From Hymenopus coronatus (lineage: Eukaryota > Arthropoda > Insecta > Mantodea > Hymenopodidae), in NCBI GenBank assembly GCA_030762935.1, contig CM060899.1, forward strand, positions 57,400,501 through 57,464,500: 64,000 bases of DNA, written 5' to 3'. The notes beneath the pieces are model-generated. The model saw only the letters and a program-made list of their open reading frames with translations, searched no databases and was not told where the DNA came from. Every line of letters starts with the position of its first letter. Position 1 is the stretch's first letter. Position numbers and translations under genes: made by a program. Below are positions 1-13,700 of the stretch, in pieces.

Positions 1-239
1 AAGATACAACAAAGACAGAGAAATCAACTCAATTTCAAAAATGTGCAGTGAATTATTGCTAAAGTATGTGGTGTTTGACAAAGCAAGTGTCTCTTATGAG
101 GTATTTACCTCACCTTGCATTAGACAGTGTGTGAGTAAGAAGGAAAGTATGCAAAGAGTGGAGGAAATGAAGTGGCAACCATATTTATAACTATGTCTGA
201 TTCACTGGAAAGCAAACTCTCCCATTTGAAAGGTAGTGT

Positions 240-905
240 ATGTGATTAAAAATATGATGTCATGGCTTTCTCTAGTTGATCAGCAAACAACTTTTCTTAC
301 AAAAGATTATTCTTTTATCATGCTAATAATCAAGTTAAACATTGATGTTATTACTTGATTCTTTGTAAGCAGAAGCGAAATAAGGGAATGAGGCTAAAGC
401 AATAGTCAATTCCATTAAAAGCCGGTCGCTATGTGAAACGATTCAAATTCTGTTCCCTTTGCTTACAAGGAGTAAAAAAAAATTGATGTGTTCCATTCAC
501 ATGACTTTCTCTAGCTGTTCTGCAAACAAAGCTTTTATTCAAAAGATTAATCTTTTATCTACATCATGCTAATTAAGATAAACATAAGCAGAAATAGTCT
601 TACTCTTTGCTTCCTTGTAACTAGAAGGGAAATAAGAAAATGCACAGGCTAAAGCAATAGTCAAGTCCTTTAAAAGCTGGTCGATATGTGGTATTTAACC
701 AACTTTTCGTTTTTGAGCTATGCTGTCGGCAAGGACAGACACACATGGACCTTTTCTGAAAATGTTTTTTTTTTTTTTTTTTTTTTGGACTCAGAGCATC
801 TCAAAACATATCTCCGGTGAAATCATGGTATCAAATTTTTGGGTAGAATATAATACCTTGTCTACTCACTATGTATATTGTGCATGCGGGCTAGAGAAAA
901 TATGA
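240..905 (+). repeat. REP-A, two 5' pieces; second copy internally deleted
   Basis: A fragment at 240-478 and then a copy at 478-905 that starts gatgtgttccattcacatga and jumps from ...aagctggtcgatatgtgg to the aacttttcgtttttgagc 3' region, ending ...agagaaaatatg. The second copy therefore keeps both ends but lost most of its middle. It includes a T-run at 766-787. Confidence 0.8.
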
Positions 906-1732
906 AGACAGACAAAAGAAAGATAATCTACCGTTAGAGAAAAGTTTAAGCAACTTAAAATTAAAACCATGCAATAGGAGAAAGTGGGTAGTTACTCAAG
1001 CAATGAGTAGATGGCCTCTGAAGATGCCAACAGAGAGATGGGTAAAACATTAGGAGCTTCAGCATGTATTATACCATGGCCAAAAAGCCTGGAAAATTCA
1101 TTCTATTGGAAAATATCTTTTTGCTGTCAAAATACTCTAAAATGAATAAGTTATGTGTTTACATTATTCATTCTCTTGGAAGCTGAAATTGATGAAGTGA
1201 CAGGACCCAAATATTACACTTAAAAGTAAAACAATTGTAGAATTGTGGTTATCATTTCCTTTTACCAGCAACCATGAAACAACATAATTGGTGGGAGATC
1301 TGACATGGTTGGAAGGGAAGCTGAAAATGGCAAAAAAGTGACAGGACCCAGATAGTGCAAGGTTAACCCACTGTGCAGATTAATTATTTTATAATATTTG
1401 AGGTTATGTGGTACATGAACTACCTAAAGGTGATCCCATCATTGCAGCGCTGTTAATATGTTTGGTCAACTGATATTTTGGGTTAAACAGAGACTTGCAC
1501 ATTTTTGCATTTTCCTGCCTTCCTATTGGATGATATAGTTCAACACTATATGCTGCTTAACGCAGTTCATACCTGTTGCAGCATATGTTTTTGCAACGGT
1601 TGCCTGCCTGACATTTCATAGCAAACACACCATTTTGCAGCAACATTATCCATGTACACATTCTCTCTTAAAACATACATGTCACATACATATTTTGGTA
1701 CAGTTTAGTTCCTTTATAATGTAATTACTCAC
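906..1732. other. Intron, nothing recognised
   Basis: AT-rich sequence between REP-A and exon 14. I looked for the missing last Sap130 coding exon on the minus strand here and did not see it. The phrase gtgacaggaccca occurs twice (1198, 1339). Confidence 0.6.
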
Positions 1733-1956
1733 CAAATCCTCCATTTGTGTGCTAAGATGATACACCTTCCAGCCATTCAGTTTTTGCAGCAGTTGTTTTT
1801 GATTGGCAAGGTCAGCAACTGTAGGTCGCCGTTCATCCTTGGGCTTAACATCATTATAGCGAAGGTAATGGTTGTGTCGAGACTTCCAAGTATGTCTGTA
1901 GCTATTGATTAGTGAGATATTTGGTCTTTTGGGAATGAAGACTTTTTCCTCTGGAA
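1733..1956 (-). CDS. Sap130: Sap130 exon 14 of window, SAP130 C-terminal domain
   Basis: 224 nt, acceptor ...gtattttag, donor GATTTG|gtgagt, phase 1 in and 0 out. It encodes VPEEKVFIPKRPNISLINSY, RHTWKSRHNHYLRYNDVKPK, DERRPTVADLANQKQLLQKL and NGWKVYHLSTQMEDL. Vertebrate SAP130 has the same skeleton (Y-R-x-W-K, H-x-x-RY-DV, NQK, GWKV-L). This is the start of the Sin3-interacting C-terminal domain. The remaining coiled-coil part must lie in a further exon below position 1. I found no such exon between 1 and 1730. Confidence 0.96.
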
Positions 1957-4900
1957 CTAAAATACCATTTTTATTTGTAGATAGCTTTGAAATATTTTAT
2001 TCATAAAACTTCTTTGACTATAAGCTAAAATTAAAAATATAACAATAATAACACTAATAATAATAATAATAATAATAAAGTGGAACATTTAGTGAATATT
2101 TAAAAACTAACAGATTATCCATGTAAAGCAGAGGGAAGAGGCTACTTTTAAGTTTATTTTGCCAGTTTTCATTAGGAAAACAAAAGTGATAAAGAAATCT
2201 GAACTGAATCACATAAGTAAATTAACAGTACGAATTAAACCAAGTCACAATGTAATTTTCTGTATCATTGATTGAATCAAAAAAGGTACCAGTTTATATC
2301 TGATCTACACTAGTAAATATTAGGACTAACACCAGAGTTTCATGTAGGTATGTATTTAAACAGAACAACAGAATTAATTATATAAATCATATTTAGTAAT
2401 TCTAACATTAAGGAAATATACTATTTCCAACAATTATAATGCATATGCACATGACACCAGAAATAAAACAGCTAGTTATACAGTGAAAAACAGAAAATAC
2501 TTAGATATATATTCAAGTGTTACATATATACACAATTCAAGGCTCTATGAAATGTTCACCACACTAGAATTTGAAAAGAAATTAAATATTGAAATTATGT
2601 CTTTTTTCATCTACATTATTAACTCCTGGATTGACAGTTCTCCTATTTGCACAAATATTTTGTTTCTCAATGTTAACAACTTGATTCTTAATCACTTCAA
2701 TTGGAATGTTCAAACAGCCTTGTAAGTCAATTTTGTAGGTTATTTTTGCATAAATTTCTTGCCAAAGATAGAGTAGTTATTTTTAATCTTTTATCTTTAA
2801 TTTCCTTCAGCTTAAAGCAGTGGTGAGGAAATATTTTTGCATTAAAATAAGGAATACCAGGTGGAGTAGTAACAGCTGTAGCCTGCAATCAGGAGGCCCC
2901 AAGACAACCAATCTGACATTTTTTTTTTTTTTTTAGCTAGGCAAATGCTGGGTTGGATAATCTGATTTGCTAATTTTCCTATTATACCTTTCATCACTAT
3001 ATTTCATTTCCTTCTTTTTCGCCACCATACCAGACATTGGGTTGATTACCCATGATCCAGAGTCTTTTGAGCTAAGTTTCTGGCTTGTAAGTCTTTGGGG
3101 GTATAGTCCTATACAAAGAAGGGTAATTTAAGAAAAGAACAATATGGTGTATGACAAAAAGTAGTTACAATTAAGAGGGGTTTGTCTGCAGCACGAAATA
3201 TAGCTCAGTAACTATCTTCAAGGCTGAATGAAGTGGCACAATGAGCAAGCTATGATCAACCCAGTTGTGTACTGGCTGTTGCTCTCCCTTTCCAAGGTCT
3301 TTTGTTGAGTACGCAGGAGTACTTTGACATGCTTTAATGGACATTTTACATAGTGAAAAATGTATAGCAAATAGCTTCTAAAAGCAAAAGAACTAACCTT
3401 CTTTTGTTTCTTTTTTGATTCTTTCTTCTGTGATGAATTCCATTTCATCTTCACTGAATTTTGGCTCATGTAATTCATTGCCTGTCCTGTGGAGAAAAAT
3501 AAGGTAGCTATTTAAGAATAATTGGTAACATAAAATAATTTTGACAGAATAGCTTTAAGGCCTGCTCTGTTCACTTACAATTAACATCTATGTAATAAGC
3601 TGAAACAATGTGCCTTTAAGCCTAAATGTAAATGGGATAAATCTTGATGACTTTCTCTACCAAATTGAAAGCAGAATTGGGCACTGTTATCAAACACAGA
3701 ATTAAAGCTACTACAGAAGTCAATCATGATAATTTCCACCATTACACTCCTCTCTGGTTATATTTGGTGACATTCTGTCTCTCAGTTGTAATCTATTATC
3801 AGTCACAGTTTCTAAAATATAACCAATGTAAATTCATGGTCATAGTTGATATTAACTGTTGCTATTATGCTGGTGACACATTTTTCTGGCATTTAAGCTA
3901 TTGAATCTAAAGCAAACAATCCTATGAGAGAACGTAGGCTTTCACAGCCCGAGTCAATAGTAGGAGTTATTTCCAGGCTGTTTTGCCATGTACTGCTGGA
4001 CTCCAGCTGTGAAAGCCTACGTTCTCTCATGAAGATGCAGCGAAATCTTCTATGAGGAAACTTCAACTGCACCACTGAAGATGTCCCCTGCAGTTGTGTA
4101 CGAAACGTCTGGATCATATTACTCCAGCAAACCATAGCAAAACAGCCCAGGGATAACCCCTAGAAACAATCCTATGTTGTTTAGATGCCATTAGGTTTCA
4201 TATGCTTATATGCTTTGAGGGGGGGGGGGGGGGTAGCTTGACATCCTTTAATCTGGTTGATCATATCGAATGATGAATGAAATTGGTGAAATGATACTCA
4301 AATGACCTTGAGGTGCATGGAGCTTAAAGGTACTCAACATTAATCTTATCAGGGTAACCTTATCCCGGTAACTCACCATAAGCAACATTCGAACTTGCAA
4401 CCTGTTGAATGTGAGGACGACATGCCATCCCCACTCTACCTAGACAGGCTAACTCCTTACCTTTTTACTTTCTCAACCGCATATGTATGACGTACACTGT
4501 AGTAGGTAGAGAAGGCATTATATTCACCCTAAAATTCCACACCAAGATTTCAACAGAAGCACATGTTTTGATAATACCTGAACTTAAAAAAATTCACTTT
4601 TAGAAAAAGTCCAATTGTGTATATCTGTGAACAGCATAGCTCAAAAATGAAAAGTCACATAAATATCTAACTTGATATTTAATCAGCATCTTCCAAGGAT
4701 GCAACAATAATTTAAACACCCCCCCCCCCCCTTCAAACTACCCATTACAGGGAAATTTAGATTTTCTCAAAAAAAGGCTAACGATTTTGATTACAATACT
4801 ATATGCTTAAGATATTTTCATAACAATAAAACATATATATTGAATTTTTTGGGAATAGGCTCTGAAGACCTCTTCATTCTGGATGACTTTTGTGTAATTG

Positions 4901-7900
4901 GTAAACAATAAGAGCTAGCAAAAACTTACACAAAAAATGTAGATCTCATTAAAACAATTTATATCATGCATAATTTATTATTAATCATTTCCTAAAATAT
5001 TCTTTGTTTTGGTTTAGCACACTGGCAGATTTAGCAGTATGTTATACACATTCATACACAGTGAATACAATAAACCCCTACCATGCATGTACTAAAAACT
5101 TACGCTTTTTATTCACATGACTTTCTCTGCATATCTGTAACAAATTATTATTAAAAAAATTATTCTTCCATCTAATTCAGGCTAATTGAGATAAACATTA
5201 GCAGATCTAATCTTAGTACCTGCTTCCTTGTAAGTAGAAGGGAAATATGGGCATACTCTAGGCTAAAGTGATTATCAAATCTTTTAAAAGCTGGCTGCCA
5301 TGTGGTTGAAATTTGTTTCTTTGTATGGCCAGGAGTTTAGAAATTCCCATATGAGAAAGTTTATTTTAAAACTGAAACCAATAACAAGAACTATCTCGGA
5401 AATGGCCAACTCCAAGAAAAAAATGTTTATGACATAAATTGTGTTTTAATGAGATCTACATTTTTGTGTAATAAGCTTTTGTCTATCTCCTATAGTTACC
5501 AGTTATGCAAAATTCAGCAGTTCTTCCAGAATGAAGGGGTCTTCAGAGGTTATTCCCAAAAAATTCAAGATCTACATTTTATTTTTCATGTAAATACTTT
5601 TATTATGCAGTATTTTGATCAAAATCATTAGCCATTTTTTGAAAAAAATCAATATTTTTCAACAATTTTTCCATATAAAGGGTAGTTTGGGGTGGGGGAT
5701 TTTCCTCAAAAGCTTCATATCACATCCTTGGAAGATACTAAAAATAAATACTTTTGGTATTTTACCAAATTTTTCTTTTTGAGTTGTCATGTTCATAGAC
5801 ACACAGACAAACCTTTTTCTAAAAAATTTTTGTTTTTGTTTTGTTGCACGGGACCTAAAAATTCTATTTGCAGCAAAATCTAGGCATCAAATCTTTGGGT
5901 GGAGTGGAATACATTCTCTATGTACTATGTAGAGGATAGGGGTTCAGTTCTCCCTCACCAATAAATCTCAAGAGTGAAGGCAAATGTTTATACACTATGC
6001 CATTGTGTTTATACACTCATTTTTGAAAGTACCTGAAAAGTCTGCATTTACATAGCTGCAATATGAAGGCAATTTTGCTGATAAATATTAAAACTGTTAA
6101 TATTCAAACTTTCATTCAGGAGGAGAAACAATTCATAACATACAATAAAAAACTGGAATCACTTACAGCTGCTGTTTACGTGGTTTCTTCCGAGGGCTCA
6201 TCTCTACAGGAGGCTTCTCCACCTCATCAGCTGGCTCTTGTTTTATTGGTGGCATGGAGTCTTCACCACCTTCACCAAGACCTGGTGAAGAGGTTGCTGA
6301 AATTGTGGTAGAGCCACCAGAGGAATTGCCTCCATTACCACGCGAGTCTGGTCTTCTTGGAGAAACAGGGGGAGAGATATTTGTAGTGGTCAAAGCAGCC
6401 AACACAGGTGCCAGGTTCTTTTGTGCCTTCATTGGAGATCTGCAAATATTATACTCCAGTAAGGTAGACATTTTATCATTTAATAAATATAATTCTAGTT
6501 CAAGTTCAATTTTTTTCATCCATGAAAACTTCTACACATGGTGGATTCATCAGACATTATTATTTACAGATACAATTTATTTGCAATTCTTAGTTAAATG
6601 CCCCACACTAAAATTCCTGCAAATTATAAAATGCTTTTACCATTAAGCACCTCTTCACTTCTTTAATCGTTAAATCAGTATTATTTTAACTGTTTTATAT
6701 CTTCAAGTAGCATATTATAAAGTTCTTATCATATGTGTTTTATACGTCTACTTAATGTGCTACTAATTATCAGTCTAAAATAATCATAACTGTTTCTTAG
6801 ATTATGTGTGTATATCATTGTTTTGGTTAATTTTATTATAAAACATGTTTTATAGTTTCATACATATATGGGTAAGGAACATTAATCTGCCTGTGTGCCT
6901 ATTTATATTAGCTATTATTCTAATTGTTTTTTTTTAAAGTTTAAAAATCTTTTGGACTTCTGTTGCTGAAATATTCCTCCACAATTTATCCCATATTTTA
7001 TATGAGAGTTTATAAAACAAAGTATACTTGTTTAAGTGATTCATCATCCATGATTTTCCTTGCCTATCTCATTATAAATATAAGCCAGTATTTCTCTTCT
7101 TTTTTTATAAGCATTATATTTAACTGTTTGTCTATTATCACACCTAAACATTTGCGTGTTGAATCTCTGGTATTTTTTCTCGGTCTATTTTCAGTTGTAC
7201 ACTATTTAAACTACAATGTTTAATCCAAATTTTATCTAAGCAGCCTTTTCAATATTTAATATCTTATAGTATTGTATTATTTTGTCTCATCAACTCATTT
7301 ATTATAATCCAACCTCAGCAGCTGACTTACCTTTAATTACTAGTCGTGTCATCTGCGTATCCAATATTGTTATACTTTCATTTCTTTGTATCAATTCAAA
7401 TATATCAATATTTATTATAAACAAAAAAGGGACCTAATTTCAAGCCTTGCTGTACTCCTCGCCTGATCATTTGAAAATTTTATTTAATCTTTGTTAAATA
7501 CCAGTACTACTTCTATGAATTATTTCAGTGCTCTGCATTCTGTTTTAACAAATGAATTGATCCATTTTTGTGCCAATCCATGGACCCCATAATTTTCTAA
7601 TTAGCTTATCAGTACCACTATTTCCAAGTAATCCAAAACTTCTGTATACATGACTACTTAAGCATACCCATGATCTATAAAATTCCTAAAATCCACAATT
7701 TTAGTTTAACTCATTTGAAAATGAATTTAATAAAATTAATATCTTGTTCTGTTGACTCTCCTCGTGTGTAACAATTCCACTACCTAACACTTACAATACA
7801 GTGCCTGGAATCAGATGCCTATTGAGTAGCAGATGGACTTTGGATCTGACCAAAGCCAGCAGGGTTATCAGCCTATGCTTGGAATAAATGTAAATGGCAT

Positions 7901-8338
7901 GTTATTTATGGATGTTCTTTAATTACTGTGGTTCTCAGTGTCCCATTCTAAGTGACACTGAAGGAATTAAATTGTATTTTATGGAATTTTCTACATTGTA
8001 ATTTATTGATAATTTGAGGTTATTACTAGTAAATTGTAGATGTAATGTTTTTGTGTGTTTTCTTAGGCGATTATTTTCTCTTCAAGAAAATATGTAGTAT
8101 ATTTCTTCAATATTTATATTTACAGAAGAAGAGCATCAAACAATTGGGGAAAAAACATACTGAGCCATGAAAATCACACTAATTTTTTTCTTCTTTCTTA
8201 TTAGTTCGCTTGTATGAGTTTTATTATTTTTATAAAATCACTATTTAATTTTATTTTTTCAAACTTTTATGCAGCATCTAAAAATAGTGTGTTTACATTC
8301 ACATTTAGTTTAAACTTCATCAGTAATTGTGAAGAAAG

Positions 8339-8378
<40 letters not shown>

Positions 8379-10752
8379 AGTGAATTATCTCAAACAGTTC
8401 ACGAGTTACCATTTTTTAAAAGCACCCAGACAGGAGGGCAAAACTGTTTAAATAAGACCCAAACCAGAAAAATTGTTGAAAAATTTGATGCCACAGCCAG
8501 GATTTGACATGGTTCTCCCACTCTATGTGGTTGCTCTAACCATTGAGTTACTGTGACAACATGCCAGTATGAGATTCAATTCTCCAACTGCTTATGTTTT
8601 TTTACTCAGTTCAACCCAGTTCATTACTCAGGGCAATTTGAAATATAGGAGGAGTTGATTGTTGTTTGGAGGAATAATAAGAATGTGACATGGTGTTAAA
8701 AAACAACTCAACACATTAATATAACATATAGGAGGAGTATTACCAATCTAATAACTAAGCATGTCATCTCATTTTTTTTATCCTTTTATAAGCAAGTATA
8801 AAATATTTCATTCATTGTCCCCTTTGTGGGAAAATTCAAAATTGAAGAGTACCAACAAATGAAAACCTGAGAAAGAGTTTAAAAATTATACTGCTAAAAT
8901 AACTATAGCCCCATTTCAGTAGATTACAACTCCTGCAGGATGAGGTTCCAACACACCAGCGGTGCTCATATGATTCTGGCAAACTTTATTAATAATTTCC
9001 CCTCCCTCCTTATCATTTTCTGCTCTTCTGCAGCTAATTTTGCATTTAACAATTCTTGCAGTCTTTTACTTTAATGTATGCAAAACTTTTGCTTTTTATT
9101 TACGAGTTTGTAGGAAGCTAACCATGTAGGCAAAAATTTAAATTGTTGTATGGCATGCTTTAAATTATAATACAGAATTATTATGCTATAGTTTTCACTA
9201 AAACATGATGGCACTGGGCAGTAACCATTAGCAAACAAAAGACGACCCTGTACTAGGGGTGAGAGACAACATAGTAAAATCTCTTGCTTCCTGGAGACTC
9301 TAACACTCTGTTGCAAGTCAAGATTCTTGCTCCAGTTAAGGGACCAGTAAGTAGAAGACTTGGCAATTGCGAGGTTTGATTTCCAGCCACAAACCTCCTT
9401 ATACTTTAAAGTCTAAATCTAAAAGTCTTTGGCAGAGGGTTTTAATGTTCTGAAAAATACTGTACATATGCTGCTCTTCCTATAATTCTTAAACTAGCTT
9501 TCATATTCCTTTCACAGCCACCATAACCAAAGTGATTTGAATATCCATAAACATTAATAAGAGACAAAATGGATTGGCCTTACATTCAAAGCCAAACATG
9601 TCGCAAGTTTGAATTCCAATCTGCACTCAAACGAGCCTATAGTAAAGGATGGGCAGGTCCCAACTAAATTAATTGGTGTGATGGCATACTTAAATGCAGA
9701 CAGGGTAACATTTGACAAACTCTAGCAACGTTTTTGCTTTAGATTATTTTTACACATCATAAATTTAATGAACAGCTTTTATATTTTTACAATATGCAAC
9801 AGCTATCAATATTTATGCTACACCAGGCATTAAGAGGTCAATACCTTTCCCTAGGCCACTATTCTTCAAAGTGATAAATAAAGAATTTTGACTAAGACCT
9901 GATATTAATTTACACTTCAAAACTATATTTATTATGAACTTCTAGACTCTATTAGGCAAAAATTAATTGTACTTTTCTTTATTAATGTTGATACATTAAT
10001 ATGAGGAAAACATTGTTGAAGTCATTATATTTCTGCTGTACTAGAACTTGCCATAATTCATACTCTTAAAACTAGTGGATGCATCACTTTGCTTTAGGTT
10101 TAACTTACCCCTCATTGTCTCTTTTGCGCAGTATGCTTGGGCGTGGAGATGCATTGGTTTTTGTTGGTGTCTGTTGCTGTGGCTGTTGCTGTTGTTGCTG
10201 CTGGGTCTGAGACTGTGGTTGTTGCAGCTGTGTGGTTGGAGGGTGAACAGAACCATCTGCCTGAACTAAGGTGCCTATATACATAAACAAATATATACAA
10301 ACACTTCTTTTAAAATTACTGTATGACTATACAAGAATTCTTAAATGTTTGTAATACTGTGAAAAACAAAGAATATTTCGAAATATGTATTCCTTCTTCA
10401 CTCTCTCTGCAATACAAAGGACTGGGTGCCTACATGTCAGTAACATGTGTGATTCTGAATGATCTTGTTACTTTCTAGCCCCTGTTACAGATTCCAGCCA
10501 ATTCTTAACAACAGGATGGTGCCTAATGTATCTACCAATCATTCTATCAAGATCTACATTTTATTTGTCACATAAATATCTTAAATATAAGAGATTTTAA
10601 TCAAAATCGTTAGAACTATTTTGTAGAAAATCAAAATTTTCAATTTTTTACTTTCTCTATATGCACTCCACCCAAAAATTTGATACCGAGATTTCACCGG
10701 GAATATATGTTTTAGGGTCCCCTGTATCCAAAAAAAGTATTTTCAGAAAAAG

Positions 10753-10792
<40 letters not shown>

Positions 10793-13700
10793 TGTGTCCA
10801 TGTGTCTGTGAAGATGATGACTCAAAAACGAAAGGTCGGTAAAATACCAAACTTGGTACTTAAGTTTAGTATCTTCCAGGGATGCAACACAAAGGTTTTG
10901 AGAAAAATCCCCCCATCCCAAACTACCCTTTACATGGAACTTTTTTCAAAATTTTGATTTTCTAGAAAATGGCTCTAACGATTTTGATTAAAATATTGTA
11001 TATTAAAGATATTTACCTGACAAATAAAATGTATATTTTGAATTTTCTGGGAATAGCCTCTGAAGACTACTTTATTCTGGGTCAATTTTACGGAATTTTA
11101 CATAACTGCTAAACCATAAGAGATGGACAAAAATTTATCACACAACAAATGTAGAGCACTTTAAAACACACAATTTATGTTATATACATTTTTTTCGTGT
11201 AGTTGATTGTTTTTGAGATATTCTTTGTTTTTGGTTTCAGCTATGAAAAACTTATACTTCTCTCATACAGGAATTTGTCAACTCCTGTCCATACAAACAA
11301 AGGAACTTCAGTCACATAGCAACCAGCTTTTGACTGTCACTTTAACCTATGGTACTCCCTTATTTCACTTCTATTTTCAAGGAAATAAGAAATAAGACTA
11401 TTTCTGCTAGATTTTTTTTCTCAATTAGCATGAAGAAATAGAAGCATAAGCTTTTTAACAATAATTTTTTGCAGAGATGTAGAGAAAGGCATGTGAATGG
11501 AACACATCAGATTTTTTTAGATGGTAATTGGGGATAGGGGTTTTTTCTTGAAAATCGCATTGCATCCTTGGAGGGTACTAAACTTACATAACAAGTTTGG
11601 TATTTTACCAACTTTTCGGTTTTGAGTTATCGTGTTCACACACATGGACCTTTTTCTAAAAATGTTTTTTTTTTTACAGAGAACCCTAAAATGTGTATTT
11701 CCAGTGAAATATTGGTATCAAATTTTTGGGTGCAATGCAATATTTTTTCAATACATCATGTACATAGTACCTATAGAGAAAGTAAAAAAAAACATGCCTT
11801 AAAATGACAAAAAGATGACAAAATTGCCTAGTTCATAAACAGAGAATATAGGCATGAGAATATATGCAGCATAAATGATTTTCATTCAAGAGCATTTTAT
11901 TCCCAGTCATCAGTTTTAAAGCTGTAGATATGATCTAAAGAACCACAAACAGTTTAAAAATATGGTTTACCATCTTATGGTGGCATACTTACCTTCTGTA
12001 ACAAAGGAAGAATGCACTGGCATGGATGTTCTGGTTGGATCTACCACCATAACAGGGTTAAATCTCACAGGCTGCCCACTTGTCACAATGCCTGCAAAGG
12101 AAACCAAGAATGGAGTTCCCTCAGCCTTCACTCCTGAACACTGACATATCAAATATAAAGTGAGCATGAGCAAGAGTAGGCAACTTGGGTCACCAGCCAG
12201 CCCAATCCACCAGCAGAGCTCTAATGAACACCAATCAAGTAAATCCACATTAACATGTTGAACTTTAATAAACTCATAGTCTGTTGCAATCATTATGTAT
12301 GTACCTTTCTTTTTTATTTTTTTGAAATAGGAATTAGAATTCAGAAAGAAGAAACAAATGCTGGGTTGTAAGAACATATTGTGTTAAATATTGATGCTTG
12401 GTTATTAGTTATATAAATGCAAGAATGGTCTATACTAGCAGATGTTTTCATGCTTCTGTATTGCAATTCAAATAAGAGCTTTTGGTGCTAAGTATCCTAA
12501 AATCATTTTGCAGTTATTTGTGTTGTTATATTCTGGGTGGTTAAAAAGTTACATGCAGTTATCTGCATGACAACTATAGAAGAACAGTTTACGCAAAGTT
12601 TTCTTGCAACCCAGCAAAACAGAATAATCTGATCATTACATTACTTTCTCTAACTATTCTCCAACAAATTACACTTACAACACCTTAATTCTTCTGTCTG
12701 TTTCATGCTAATCAAGATAAACATTAACAGTAACAGAGGGAATACTAGTCTAAAGTATAGACATGGCCACTATGTGAATACTTCGAAATTTGGATGTTGG
12801 CTTCCTATTTGAAGAAAAGTAACTCCACACAAAAGAAAAATTGTATCCTTACGAATAATTTTAATGAAAATATGTTTTGGAACAGTGATACATATGAAAT
12901 GAATATTTTTGAGTTGGTTTTGCAACACTCCATTGCCGATGGTTTCCAACTGATGGTTAAAAACTATATAGTATACTTATGAAAATATTTTTTCTTATAT
13001 ATAATAAAAATAACTGAAAATGGCTCATTCCTCTGTCAGACCCTATATATTGGGTATGAACATCAGTTTAATTTTGCTCAGAGGCCTCTTTATCAGTCAT
13101 AAATCTATGACATAAAAATACCAGCTTTACTTCACTTTCAGAGGAAGCCACACTGGGACTTTTACACCTGAAAAAATCTGTCCTCTGTCAGCACTGCTGT
13201 AGATCCAGAAGTTGAATTAATATACCATTTAGATGGACTTAAAGATTTGCAGGTTTATATAAAACATTCATTTTGAAGAACAGAGATTGCATAATGAATT
13301 TGAAAAACTACCAGTTGATTCAGTTAAGTTTGTTTTACCTCCAGTAGATGACAATACTATTGCTAACAATCTATTAAGAATCAGTGACCATAGCGACACA
13401 ATCAAGTGGATAGCAAAAGTGACGATGCAATCATCAATCAAACTATTGCTTAATTTTATTAACACATGCACAGAATATTATAATAGAATTAGCATTATGT
13501 ATCTATTTATGAAGGGAACTGAATCAGCAGAATATATTGTTTCTGAAGTGTTATTAAAGTGGTACTTTGCACAATTTGGTAGTCTTATACACTACTATCT
13601 ACTCTCAGATGTTTCTTTCAAAACTTCGTAATCCTAAAAATTTTATTTGGAACCATCTCAATGATATTCATGCCACTTTTATTATCATAGTAATTCCCAT

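Noticed and set aside
1..1730. Last Sap130 coding exon
   Set aside because: Searched the minus strand for the expected coiled-coil tail. No splice-bounded open segment of that character found.
3218..3478. Minus-strand Lys/Ser-rich open frame of 86 codons
   Set aside because: It overlaps Sap130 exon 13 in another frame. The acidic frame has matching phases on both sides and fits SAP130.
6254..6646. Plus-strand open frame of 130 codons over exon 12
   Set aside because: Opposite-strand shadow of Sap130 exon 12 running into intron.
10075..10300. Leu- and Ser/Thr-rich frames overlapping the glutamine tract
   Set aside because: They are translations of the CAG/CTG-rich exon 11 in other frames and strands.
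10755..10957. CVCVCV-type protein from the GT repeat
   Set aside because: Microsatellite translation inside REP-A, not a gene.
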